In this document: positions 20,981 to 30,190 of the stretch, piece by piece | Position numbering within the stretch: position 1 is the stretch's first letter | Layout of the letters: each line of letters begins with the position of its first letter | Source: Persephonella sp. | GTDB lineage: Bacteria > Aquificota > Aquificia > Aquificales > Hydrogenothermaceae | Direction of reading: 5' to 3' | DNA length: 64,000 nucleotides | NCBI GenBank assembly: GCA_026987075.1 | Contig: JALSNI010000058.1 | Span: 20,916-84,915 of the forward strand | Translations under genes and position numbers: made by a program | The notes under the pieces: model-generated | Databases searched by the model: none | What the model was told of the DNA's origin: nothing | What the model saw: the letters and a program-made list of their open reading frames with translations, nothing else

Positions 20981-21033
20981 TTCTTGTCATACTTTTCTTC
21001 TCTATTTATCTTTATAAAAAAAACGAGGAACTG

Positions 21034-22974
21034 ATGAAACTCCTTTCAAAAGAGGAGATACTCCCATTTCTAAAAAATCTCTTTTCCCAGGCACAAAACA
21101 GTATAAAAATATCCTCTCCGTGGATTAAATCTGAAGTTTTTAAGGAGTTACTTCCAGAAAAAAATGTAAATTTAGAGGTCATTGTAAGGGACTCTGAGCT
21201 TGAAGATTTTTTGATAACAGATGTTGAAGTGCTCAGCACAATTCAGCAGTTAAAAGGAAAAATATTCCTCAATCCAGACATTCACTCAAAATTTGTTATC
21301 ATTGATGATACAAAAGCAGTTGTAGGCTCTGCAAACATCACAAAATCAGGGCTTTATCAGGATGGAAACATTGAAACTGCCGTTTTTATAGAGGATAAAA
21401 AGCAGATTCAGAAGCTAATTTCCCAGTTTGAAAGTATAAAGGAAAAGTCTGTAAATCTGTCTGAAGAGATTGTTGGAATTGTTCTGAACTCTGTAAGCTC
21501 AATAACAGCTGAAATTTTGCTCTTTCAGGAAGTGCCCCAGCAGACTTATCTGAAAATTCCTGCAGGAGATTCAGGTTTTCTCCTTGGAAGAATTGCTGTC
21601 ATAAAAGATATAAACAGCTCTTTATTTTCAACATTTTTAAGCACTATTGAAAGGTCTGTTTTTTCAGAAGTAGAAAAGCTGAAGATATTACTGACAGAGA
21701 AAGACCCCCTGTATAAAAAGGCTTTAACCCTCTCTTATCTGAATGAAAAAGAAAGCAGTATAAAGGTGGGGCAGTTAGAGATATTAGCTTACTTTAATCC
21801 TGAAGTATCCCATGGGGAAAGTGTATTGAAAACACCGATGGTTCCGCCTACTGCTGGAGCTCTTGTATACTCCCTTAAAACAGAGAAAGAGATACAAAGC
21901 ATTATGAAGATAAACCACGCAGGATATCCGATGGGAGAACCTGTTTCTTTTGGAAAACTGTTCAACACAAATCTTAATGCATACGTAGACCTTGAAAAGA
22001 TTTACAGCATGCATATGGCCGTTTTAGGAACAACCGGTTCAGGAAAAACAACATTCGTCAGAAGGATAATGGAAAACTTAAAATCAAAAGATGTAAAGGT
22101 TTACATATTTGACCTTTACAACGAGTATGAAAAATCTGTTTCTAAATCTTTTAAACTGACTTTTCCCCCACTGCTATTTCCTGTAAGTTTTGACAACATA
22201 AAAGAGCTGTTCAGACAGTACGGTGTATTTTTTCAGGAAAAGTCATCTGAGGAGAAAAGGGTTGCCTCTTACTTCAGAAGGCATCTTAAACCTGACCTTG
22301 AGATAATAGGATTTAACGAAAAATCCCTTGAGGATATGCTTATTGAATCTATCAGCCTTACAGATTTAAAAGGAGAGCTGAGAGAAGAGCTACAGACATT
22401 CCTTGATATGCTGAAGAAGGATTACACTGAAGAAGCTTTGAGTAAACATCCAGAAGTTGTGAAAGATATAAAGAAAAGCCTCAAATCAAAAGAAAACGTT
22501 GTTATATACGACTTTCACAAGATTGAAGACCCAATAACAAGGGTAAATATCGCTGGCATCTTGATGAAGGAGATTTTTAGAATATCAAAATCAGAGGAAG
22601 GAAAAAGAGTTATTATTTTAGAGGAAGCTCAGAACTTTGCCCCAGAAAAAGGGTTTGGAGAAATTCAGGCAGGTTCTTCAAACATTGCTTACGTTATGGC
22701 AAGGAAGATAGCCACAGAGGGAAGGAAGTTTAATTTAGGATTGATAGCAATAACACAGAGACCTGCAAACATCAGTAAGTATGTCCTCTCTCAGCTGAAC
22801 ACACAGGCAGTTTTTAAACTGATTAACAGGAACGACCTTGAGGCTGTTTCTGTTTTTTTTGAATACTCAAAGGAAGACATATTTAACATTCTTCCATTTT
22901 TAAAGCCGGGTAATGGTTTTATAACAGGACTGGCTGTCCCCTTTGGGATACTTACAGAAATAAAGTTAGGATAA
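21034..22974 (+). CDS. HerA-type FtsK/HerA-superfamily ATPase with N-terminal PLD nuclease-like domain
   Basis: HSKFVIIDDTKAVVGSANIT (HxKx4D), HAS-barrel-like region, Walker A GTTGSGKTTFVRRIM, Walker B VIILEEAQNFAPE. Confidence 0.88.
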   Translation: MKLLSKEEILPFLKNLFSQAQNSIKISSPWIKSEVFKELLPEKNVNLEVIVRDSELEDFLITDVEVLSTIQQLKGKIFLNPDIHSKFVIIDDTKAVVGSANITKSGLYQDGNIETAVFIEDKKQIQKLISQFESIKEKSVNLSEEIVGIVLNSVSSITAEILLFQEVPQQTYLKIPAGDSGFLLGRIAVIKDINSSLFSTFLSTIERSVFSEVEKLKILLTEKDPLYKKALTLSYLNEKESSIKVGQLEILAYFNPEVSHGESVLKTPMVPPTAGALVYSLKTEKEIQSIMKINHAGYPMGEPVSFGKLFNTNLNAYVDLEKIYSMHMAVLGTTGSGKTTFVRRIMENLKSKDVKVYIFDLYNEYEKSVSKSFKLTFPPLLFPVSFDNIKELFRQYGVFFQEKSSEEKRVASYFRRHLKPDLEIIGFNEKSLEDMLIESISLTDLKGELREELQTFLDMLKKDYTEEALSKHPEVVKDIKKSLKSKENVVIYDFHKIEDPITRVNIAGILMKEIFRISKSEEGKRVIILEEAQNFAPEKGFGEIQAGSSNIAYVMARKIATEGRKFNLGLIAITQRPANISKYVLSQLNTQAVFKLINRNDLEAVSVFFEYSKEDIFNILPFLKPGNGFITGLAVPFGILTEIKLG

Positions 22975-23019
22975 CTGGAAAACCCTATTTTCAGAAATAA
23001 ATTATCCCAAAAAAGAAAG

Positions 23020-24066
23020 GTGAGGATTATGAAGTTTGTAGACAAGGCAAAAATCTTTGTAAAAGGCGGAGATGGCGGAAATGGAGTTGTTGCATTTAGA
23101 AGGGAGAAGTTTGTTCCTATGGGTGGTCCTGCAGGTGGAAACGGAGGGAAAGGTGGAGACGTTATTTTGATTGCAGACAGCAGAATTAGAACACTGCTGG
23201 ACTTTAAACACAAAATACATTTTAAAGCAGAAAAGGGACAGCACGGCTCTGGAAACAACAAACACGGCAAAAAAGGAGAAGACCTTATCATAAAAGTTCC
23301 TGTTGGAACGGTTGTTACTGATGCCCAGACAGGACAAATCATAGCAGACCTTAAAGAAGAAGGACAGAAGGTTATTGTTGCAAAGGGGGGAAGAGGAGGA
23401 AAAGGTAATGCTTCCTTCAAAACATCAACAAACCAGACGCCAGATTATGCAGAAGAAGGGGAAAAGGGTGAGGAGAGATGGATAGAACTTGAGCTGAAAC
23501 TGATAGCTGACATTGGAATTGTAGGATTCCCTAATGCAGGAAAGTCAACACTTATATCTGTTCTTTCAAATGCAAAGCCAAAGATTGCAGACTATCCTTT
23601 CACAACACTTGCCCCTGTCCTTGGGGTTATGAAGATAGATTACGGAAGGTCTGTGGTTTTAGCTGACATTCCCGGACTTATTGAAGGAGCATCACAGGGA
23701 CAGGGCTTAGGTCATGAATTCCTCAGACATATAGAAAGAACAAAAGCCCTGATACATATGATAGACATATCAGATTTTGCAGAAAGAGAGCCAGTTGAAG
23801 CATTTAACATAATAAATGAAGAGATGAGAGAATATTCACCACAGCTTTTAGAAAAACCCCAGCTTGTTGTAGGAAACAAGATAGACCTTCTGTCAGACAG
23901 GGAAAAGATAGAAGGGCTGAAGAAGTATTTTGAAGAAAAGGGATTCAGGTTTGTCCCTGTATCACTTGTCACATTAGAAGGAATTGACACCCTAAAAAAA
24001 GAGATAATATCCTTGTATGAAAAAACCCAGAAAGAGAGCCAGAATGTTAGTAAACAGATTTCCTAA
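23020..24066 (+). CDS. obg: GTPase Obg
   Basis: FVDKAKIFVKGGDGGNGVVAFRREKFVPMGGP; GFPNAGKSTLI; ADIPGLIEGA. Confidence 0.98.
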   Translation: MRIMKFVDKAKIFVKGGDGGNGVVAFRREKFVPMGGPAGGNGGKGGDVILIADSRIRTLLDFKHKIHFKAEKGQHGSGNNKHGKKGEDLIIKVPVGTVVTDAQTGQIIADLKEEGQKVIVAKGGRGGKGNASFKTSTNQTPDYAEEGEKGEERWIELELKLIADIGIVGFPNAGKSTLISVLSNAKPKIADYPFTTLAPVLGVMKIDYGRSVVLADIPGLIEGASQGQGLGHEFLRHIERTKALIHMIDISDFAEREPVEAFNIINEEMREYSPQLLEKPQLVVGNKIDLLSDREKIEGLKKYFEEKGFRFVPVSLVTLEGIDTLKKEIISLYEKTQKESQNVSKQIS

Positions 24067-24490
24067 AATGGCAGCCCTCCAGAAATTCAGAGCCATAAAG
24101 TTAGGCTATCCGGAAGAAGAAGCAGAAGCCATTGGAATTGCAGAAGCCTTAAAGTATGCAATATTCAAAAGGCTTGCCCATTCTGATAGAAGGTATAGAG
24201 AGATAGAAGAGAAGAAAAAAAGAAAAGAGATTAAACATTTAGACTGGGAAAAATATAAACTGTTTAAACTTGCCTCTTACAAGGGACATCCATATGTTGC
24301 AGGAAAGATAGAAACCTCTGAGGATTATAAGAAAAGTGTGTTCTGGAGATTTGGAGAGGAAGGGGGAAAAAAGATAGAAGAGTGGGCAAGAGAGATAATT
24401 AAAAATACACCTGAAAGTTATCTAAAAAATGAACAGAAATTTTTCAGAGAAGTATGGGTTCCTAACAGGGATTATCCTATTAATGTCTGA
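24047..24490 (+). CDS. Conserved-looking hypothetical protein (ATG 24047 or 24068 preferred over track start 24017)
   Basis: Lys/Glu-rich ORF overlapping the obg end, in a co-directional run. Confidence 0.6.
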   Translation, partial: LVNRFPKMAALQKFRAIKLGYPEEEAEAIGIAEALKYAIFKRLAHSDRRYREIEEKKKRKEIKHLDWEKYKLFKLASYKGHPYVAGKIETSEDYKKSVFWRFGEEGGKKIEEWAREIIKNTPESYLKNEQKFFREVWVPNRDYPINV

Positions 24491-24515
24491 TAAAATATAC
24501 AAAAAGGACTAAAAG

Positions 24516-25673
24516 ATGCGTCCTGAACTGCTGAAAAAAACATACAGCTTAAAAAGTGAGCTGTCCCAGCTTGCATTTTCTCTAAATGAGGAGATAAAAA
24601 GGGAAGAAGTTCTGTCTAAATGGAAAAATTACGTACCTGCTCCAGTAGATAGGTTTGCAGTTTCAGCAGATGGTTCATTTAACAAAAAACATTACCTTGG
24701 TTTTTACCTTTACTCTGTTTCAGGTTATGCCGTTGGACTGAAAAATGGAAGCACACCAGCAGAAGAGGTTACGGGAGATATAAATCTGTCTGTTATTAAA
24801 AAAACAGAGCTGATTGACCAGTATCTCAGAATGCTGATGTTTCTGTGTGAGATGAAAGCTCTTATAAAGCTGGCTGAAAGAGAAAAACCTGAAGTATTAC
24901 TGATAGATGGAACACTCTCAAGCAGGTTCATAACAGTTTTTCCCAAAACAGACTGGTTCTGTTCTGAGGAGTTTGAAGGTAAGATTGCCTCCATAGCAGG
25001 AGAGTTTATACCTGCCGTGAAAGACATGCTTTTAGAAGAAGATATAGCAGCTTTTTCAAAGGAGATAAAAGAAAAGGTTACAGCAAAACTGTTTAAAGAA
25101 TTTGGAGAAAAGGGGTTAAGAAGGGACATCGTTGAGGCAACACTGTCAAAGCTTGCATACTTTGAGTATCTTCTTCTTCTTCATAAACTGTTTTATGGAC
25201 TTGAATTTAAGCCTGTTGTTATAGGTGTTGCAAAGACATCCCACTCCACAGACATTTTTAAGAAATCCATTCCAGACATAAGGGTTCTTCATCAGTTTGT
25301 GAAAGATAATGGATACACATTACCACAGACTTATGTAAATCTTGATGAGATAAAGTGGGAGTTCTCTCAGATTTTTGAGTATATTGAAGAAAATATAGCG
25401 TATCAGCTCAGGGATGTTAGTATCAGATACTTTTATGGAAAGTATGACAGGGGAAGAACCATATCACTTATTGAGTATTACGAAAATCCAGACCTTGAAG
25501 GAATAACCCCTGAATATGTATTGGATATACTTTCCCATTTCTCTGTTTCAGGATATCCATTTCCTCTGAGAAAGGCAGATTATGAGGTGAGAATTACCAG
25601 AAAGGATATGGAGATGATAGAAAATCTTTTAGGTCTCCAGAACGAAATTCATGGGAGAGAAGGGCTTGAATAA
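24516..25673 (+). CDS. nurA: NurA domain nuclease
   Basis: SADGSFN motif, EVLLIDGTLSSR, VIGVAKTSHS, C-terminal SGYPFPLRKADYEVRITRKDMEM; HerA homologue upstream. Confidence 0.82.
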   Translation: MRPELLKKTYSLKSELSQLAFSLNEEIKREEVLSKWKNYVPAPVDRFAVSADGSFNKKHYLGFYLYSVSGYAVGLKNGSTPAEEVTGDINLSVIKKTELIDQYLRMLMFLCEMKALIKLAEREKPEVLLIDGTLSSRFITVFPKTDWFCSEEFEGKIASIAGEFIPAVKDMLLEEDIAAFSKEIKEKVTAKLFKEFGEKGLRRDIVEATLSKLAYFEYLLLLHKLFYGLEFKPVVIGVAKTSHSTDIFKKSIPDIRVLHQFVKDNGYTLPQTYVNLDEIKWEFSQIFEYIEENIAYQLRDVSIRYFYGKYDRGRTISLIEYYENPDLEGITPEYVLDILSHFSVSGYPFPLRKADYEVRITRKDMEMIENLLGLQNEIHGREGLE

Positions 25674-25959
25674 AAACCTTTTAAAACTGCAGACATCTTT
25701 TTTTACGGCTGTTGTTCTCTTCTCTATGTTTTTTTCAAGTGGATTTATGCTTGTGTATACTTACAGTTCTCCCAAAAGTTTGAAGATTAACGTAAACAGT
25801 GCAGACGCTCTGCAGCTTAAAAAAGTTCCTTACATAGGAGAAAAGACAGCTGAAAGAATTATCAGTATAAGGGAAAAAAATAATGGCATAAAAAATCTAA
25901 AACAGTTAAAGGGTGTAAAATACTATAAGAAGTTTAAATACTTTCTGAAGGTGGAATGA
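25651..25959 (+). CDS. ComEA-like membrane-anchored helix-hairpin-helix protein
   Basis: N-terminal TM; INVNSADALQLKKVPYIGEKTAERIISIRE. Confidence 0.85.
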   Translation: MGEKGLNKNLLKLQTSFFTAVVLFSMFFSSGFMLVYTYSSPKSLKINVNSADALQLKKVPYIGEKTAERIISIREKNNGIKNLKQLKGVKYYKKFKYFLKVE

Positions 25960-26696
25960 TGCTGCTGGAAAATATGTCTTATGTTGAGGTTGAGGCATAT
26001 CTGGTTGAAAAAGATATAGTTATTATTCCTATAGGCTCCTGTGAGCAACACAGCCCTTATGGAATTTTAGGAACAGACTTTATAACAGCAGAAGCCATCG
26101 CAAGGGAAGTGGGAAAAAGGATGGACATTGTTGTTGCTCCAACGATAAGTTATGGGATGTCCCAGCATCATATGGGATTCAAAGGAACAGTTACATTATC
26201 TCCAGAAACGATGGTTATGTTTGTCAAAGACATAATAAACTCATTTTTAGAGCATGGGTTTAAAAGGATTGTTTTCATTAATGGCCATGGTGGAAATATT
26301 GAGCCTATAAAGACAGCATTTCATCAGATAAAGTTTGAAGGAAAATCGGGATTGTTGGAACTTATATCGTGGTTTTTACTCCCAGAGGTTCAAGAAATAG
26401 AAAGGGATATATTTGAAGACAAAAACGGCTATCACGCTACACCGTCAGAAGTTTCAATAACAAAATTTTTAAGGCCAGAGGCTTTCAGGAATAAACCATC
26501 AGAAAAAAAGGAGATAAGCAGAAGTCAGGTCTACTTTCCTCTTTCTAAGGATGAGTTTAAACAGGCATATCCAGATGGAAGGATGGAATCTGCTCCATGG
26601 CTTGCAAAAGAGAAGTATGGGAAGCTCATAATGGAAGAAGCTGTGAGGGTAATAATAAGGAGATTAAGGGAAATCTTAAAGACAAAAATATTATGA
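25956..26696 (+). CDS. Creatininase family amidohydrolase
   Basis: IIPIGSCEQHSPYGILGTDFITAEAIA; INGHGGNIEPIK. Confidence 0.9.
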   Translation: MMLLENMSYVEVEAYLVEKDIVIIPIGSCEQHSPYGILGTDFITAEAIAREVGKRMDIVVAPTISYGMSQHHMGFKGTVTLSPETMVMFVKDIINSFLEHGFKRIVFINGHGGNIEPIKTAFHQIKFEGKSGLLELISWFLLPEVQEIERDIFEDKNGYHATPSEVSITKFLRPEAFRNKPSEKKEISRSQVYFPLSKDEFKQAYPDGRMESAPWLAKEKYGKLIMEEAVRVIIRRLREILKTKIL

Positions 26697-26706
26697 AGGT
26701 GAAGAG

Positions 26707-27558
26707 ATGTTGGCAGGCAACATAGACGAGCAGATTAACAGAGCAAAAGAAGTCATCAAAGAGGCTGATGCTCTTCTTATAACAGCAGGGGCAGGTATGG
26801 GTGTGGACAGCGGACTGCCTGATTTCAGAGGAACAGAAGGTTTCTGGAGAGCGTATCCCATTGCAAGAAAACTTGGTCTGAGATTTGAAGAACTTGCAAA
26901 TCCAAGGTGGTTTCATGAAAACCCTAAGCTTGCCTGGGCTTTTTATGGACACAGACTTAACCTCTACAGAAAAACACAGCCCCACGAAGGGTTTTACATA
27001 CTGAAAAAGTTAGGAGAAAGTAAAAGAGGAGGATACTTTGTTTTTACCTCAAATGTTGACGGACAGTTTCAAAAAGCAGGGTTTGACGAGAAGAAAATAG
27101 TTGAGATTCACGGTTCTATACACCACCTTCAGTGTATTAAACCCTGCACAGACGACATATGGCCAGCTGATGATGTTGAGATTAATATAGACATGGAAAA
27201 GTTTGAAGCAGAAGAACCACTTCCAAGATGCAAGCACTGCGAAGCTTTAGCAAGGCCTAACATTCTTATGTTTGGAGACTGGGAATGGATATCCCACAGA
27301 ACAGCGGGACAGGAGTTCAGGCTGGAAAGATGGCTTGAAAAGATTGACGACATGGGATACCAACTTGTTGTTATAGAGATTGGAGCAGGAAAAGCTGTTC
27401 CAACAGTGAGAATCTTTTCTGAAAGGGTTGCAGACAGGCTGCACGGAACACTTATAAGGATTAATCCCAGAGATTATGATGTTCCTTCATCAAGACACAT
27501 ATCTATTCCGTTAAAAGGGTTAGAAGGAATAAAAACTATCACTGAAGGTATTCTTTGA
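26707..27558 (+). CDS. Sir2-family (sirtuin) NAD-dependent deacylase-like protein
   Basis: ITAGAGMGVDSGLPDFRG; TSNVDGQFQKAGF; EIHGSIHHLQC; Cys pairs for Zn. Confidence 0.9.
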   Translation: MLAGNIDEQINRAKEVIKEADALLITAGAGMGVDSGLPDFRGTEGFWRAYPIARKLGLRFEELANPRWFHENPKLAWAFYGHRLNLYRKTQPHEGFYILKKLGESKRGGYFVFTSNVDGQFQKAGFDEKKIVEIHGSIHHLQCIKPCTDDIWPADDVEINIDMEKFEAEEPLPRCKHCEALARPNILMFGDWEWISHRTAGQEFRLERWLEKIDDMGYQLVVIEIGAGKAVPTVRIFSERVADRLHGTLIRINPRDYDVPSSRHISIPLKGLEGIKTITEGIL

Positions 27559-27612
27559 AAAAAATTTTTTTCAGAATATATTTCCCCTGAGAGCAAAAAG
27601 GGGGAAATTAAG

Positions 27613-27930
27613 ATGAAAATCAAGCTAACACCTAAAACTGTAAGTATAATAATCCTTGCTCTTATGGTTTCTTCTGTATTTTTTTATATGGTTGAGAAAA
27701 GTATTGACTTCTTTAACTCAGAATTTGCCCAGAATGAAGCAGACTTTAGAGGTTACATAATTGTTCTGTTTGCAAGACTGTTTATGATTATAGGCTGGCT
27801 TGCGATAATCTTAGGTCTGTTTTTCAGGGGACATTTTAAAGACATTGAAAAACCAAAAACAGATTTATTAGAACTTCATGAAAAGATTGAAAAGATAGAG
27901 AAGAAAAGACTTAAAAAAAAGGGGACTTAA
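27613..27930 (+). CDS. Hypothetical two-TM membrane protein
   Basis: Two hydrophobic segments, Lys-rich tail; co-directional with sir2. Confidence 0.65.
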   Translation: MKIKLTPKTVSIIILALMVSSVFFYMVEKSIDFFNSEFAQNEADFRGYIIVLFARLFMIIGWLAIILGLFFRGHFKDIEKPKTDLLELHEKIEKIEKKRLKKKGT

Positions 27931-27938
27931 AAGTCCCC
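27921..27938. terminator. Bidirectional terminator GGGGACTT-AA-AAGTCCCC with A8 before and CTTT after
   Basis: Perfect 8-bp stem between convergent genes. Confidence 0.85.
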
Positions 27939-27945
27939 CTTTATG

Positions 27946-28170
27946 TTATTCTTCAACAACCTCTGTAATAAGTGCTCCAGATGGGCATTCCTCAGTTACT
28001 TCAAGAGCTCTTTCTGCAAGCTCTCCTTCTATAATAGCACCATCTCCGCCAATATCATCCTTTACTTTTGCTATTCCATCTCCCTGGTCCTCGTAAACCT
28101 CTGGGAGTTCGTCGTAGCAGAGAGCACATGCTGTGCACAGGTCCTGGTCTACAGAAACTTTAACCTTCAT
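27946..28170 (-). CDS. Ferredoxin (single 4Fe-4S)
   Basis: DLCTACALC...CPSGAL. Confidence 0.92.
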   Translation of the reverse strand: MKVKVSVDQDLCTACALCYDELPEVYEDQGDGIAKVKDDIGGDGAIIEGELAERALEVTEECPSGALITEVVEE

Positions 28171-28305
28171 CTGACTAAACCTCCTTGTTAGTTAGTAAAA
28201 ATTGAGTTCTTATAGTATATGCTATCATATGTTAAATTGCAATATAACAGTGTTTTATTAGATTCTTTATAATACTGGAAGTTTAGCTATTTATGGGGTA
28301 TTGAA

Positions 28306-29403
28306 GTGATAAAAGGTATTTATGTTCACATTCCCTTTTGCAGTTTAAAATGTCCATATTGTGATTTTACTTCTATAACTGTAGATAACCAAAATTTATT
28401 TAAAGAATACATAAAAGCTGTATTAAAAGAACTTCGTATGTATAGAAATTGGGGCTTTAACCTTCAGACTGTATACTTTGGAGGAGGAACACCATCTCTA
28501 CTCCCTCCAGAGATGATAGGTGAAATACTGGAAGGAATACGTAATACTGTTAAATCTATGCCTGTGGAAGTTACCGTTGAGGTAAATCCTGAAACATACA
28601 GATATCAGCAGTTTAAAAGGCTAAGAGAATCAGGTATAAACAGGATAAGTATCGGCGTTCAAACTTTTCAGGATAGAATGCTTAAGATGTTAGGGAGGGA
28701 ACATTCTGTAAAAGATAGCCTGCAAGCTATAGAAGAAGCTTTTGATGCGGGAATAGGAAACATAAGTGTAGACCTGATTTATGGGATACAGGGTCAAACT
28801 GTTAGAGAAATAGAGAGGGATTTGAAAATATTAGAAAAACTACCAGTAAAACATGTCTCTGCATACATGCTTACAGCTTATGAAGGAACTCCTTTAGGAC
28901 AATTAGTCAAAGAGAAAAGATACTTTTTACCTGACGAAGAAACAGTCAATGAGATGTTTCTTATAATTGATTCTTTCCTTGAGGAAAGAGGTTTTCTTAG
29001 GTATGAAATCTCAAACTGGGCTAAAACAAACTACCAGTGTAAACACAACCTTTTTTATTGGGAAAGGGAAGAATTTTTAGGAATTGGTGTGTCTGCGTGG
29101 TCATTTGTAAAAAGTAAGAGGTTTGGAAACATTAAAAATCTGTCTATTTATTTAAAAAGAATAAAAGAAAATAAAAAACCAGTTGAATTTGTAGAATTCA
29201 TTGATGCAGATGAAGAGAAAAAAGAAAAAATATTCCTTGGGCTGAGATTAAGGAAAGGGATAGAGTTAAATCTTGTAAAAGGAAAGGAAGAGTTCCTGAA
29301 AAGACTTGAAAATGAAGGTCTTGTAGAGATAAGAAATGGAAGAGTCTGTCTAACTCCGAAAGGTGTATTGGTTTCTAACTACATATCTGCAGAGCTTATT
29401 TAG
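28306..29403 (+). CDS. hemW: HemW-like radical SAM protein (HemN family)
   Basis: IYVHIPFCSLKCPYCDF; YFGGGTPSLL; NRISIGVQTF. Confidence 0.92.
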   Translation: MIKGIYVHIPFCSLKCPYCDFTSITVDNQNLFKEYIKAVLKELRMYRNWGFNLQTVYFGGGTPSLLPPEMIGEILEGIRNTVKSMPVEVTVEVNPETYRYQQFKRLRESGINRISIGVQTFQDRMLKMLGREHSVKDSLQAIEEAFDAGIGNISVDLIYGIQGQTVREIERDLKILEKLPVKHVSAYMLTAYEGTPLGQLVKEKRYFLPDEETVNEMFLIIDSFLEERGFLRYEISNWAKTNYQCKHNLFYWEREEFLGIGVSAWSFVKSKRFGNIKNLSIYLKRIKENKKPVEFVEFIDADEEKKEKIFLGLRLRKGIELNLVKGKEEFLKRLENEGLVEIRNGRVCLTPKGVLVSNYISAELI

Positions 29404-29411
29404 AAAGCTCT
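29391..29411. terminator. Hairpin AGAGCTT-N7-AAGCTCT spanning both convergent stop codons
   Basis: Perfect 7-bp arms. Confidence 0.5.
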
Positions 29412-30190
29412 CTACTCCTTTTCGTTGCCTCTTCAACAGCAGAAATAATAGCATTTTTTAAACCTTTTTCTTCTAATTTATGGAGAGCATAAATAGTTGT
29501 TCCCCCCGGTGAGCTTACCTTATCCCTCAAAATGGAAGGGTGTTCTCCTGTTTCTTTCAGCATTTTTGCAGCCCCTAAAACAGTCTGAACAGCTAATTCT
29601 TTTGCCTGGTTATAATTTAATCCACACTTTACTCCTCCTTGAATAAGTCCTTCAATAAACATAAAAACATAAGCAGGACCACTTCCAGATAAGCCTGTCA
29701 CAGTGTCCATAAGGTTTTCGTCAACCTCAACGACAACTCCAAGGGGGGAAAGAAGTTTTATAACTTTTTCTCTTATCTGACTGTTTTCCTTTTCTAAAGT
29801 AATACCAATAGCCCCTTCTCCTATTAAAGCAGGTGTGTTTGGCATAGCTCTAACGACAAAAACGTCTTCTATTAAACTTTTAATCTTTGATATTGGAGTT
29901 CCTGCAAGAATAGAAATTAGTATCTTTCCTTTGAAAAACTGTTTTATTGGTGCAACAGCGTTTTCTAAATCTTTCGGTTTAACAGCAAGTATTATGATTT
30001 CTGAATTTTCTACTACTCTTCTATTACTTGAGCTTCCTGCAACATTGTATTCTTCTACCATGTATTTAATTCTTTCAGGATTTAAGTCATAAACGATAAT
30101 TTCTGTAGATTTTACTGTTTTACTTCTTACCAGTCCTTTTACTATAGCCTCTCCCATGTTCCCACAGCCTATTAATCCAACTTTAAACAT
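29396..30190 (-). CDS. proC: Pyrroline-5-carboxylate reductase
   Basis: VGLIGCGNMGEAIVKGL; SGSGPAYVFMFIEGL; VSSPGGTTIYAL. Confidence 0.96.
   Translation of the reverse strand: MFKVGLIGCGNMGEAIVKGLVRSKTVKSTEIIVYDLNPERIKYMVEEYNVAGSSSNRRVVENSEIIILAVKPKDLENAVAPIKQFFKGKILISILAGTPISKIKSLIEDVFVVRAMPNTPALIGEGAIGITLEKENSQIREKVIKLLSPLGVVVEVDENLMDTVTGLSGSGPAYVFMFIEGLIQGGVKCGLNYNQAKELAVQTVLGAAKMLKETGEHPSILRDKVSSPGGTTIYALHKLEEKGLKNAIISAVEEATKRSRELSK

Noticed and set aside
22791-23420. 209-aa minus-strand ORF opposite herA/obg
   Set aside because: Antisense shadow of Gly-rich Obg (Pro/Phe-rich, no RBS or family); plus-strand genes are clear.
26707-27558. SIR2-HerA anti-phage defence operon
   Set aside because: The Sir2 has classic deacylase and Zn motifs, and HerA is separated by several genes; kept only as a neighbourhood hypothesis.
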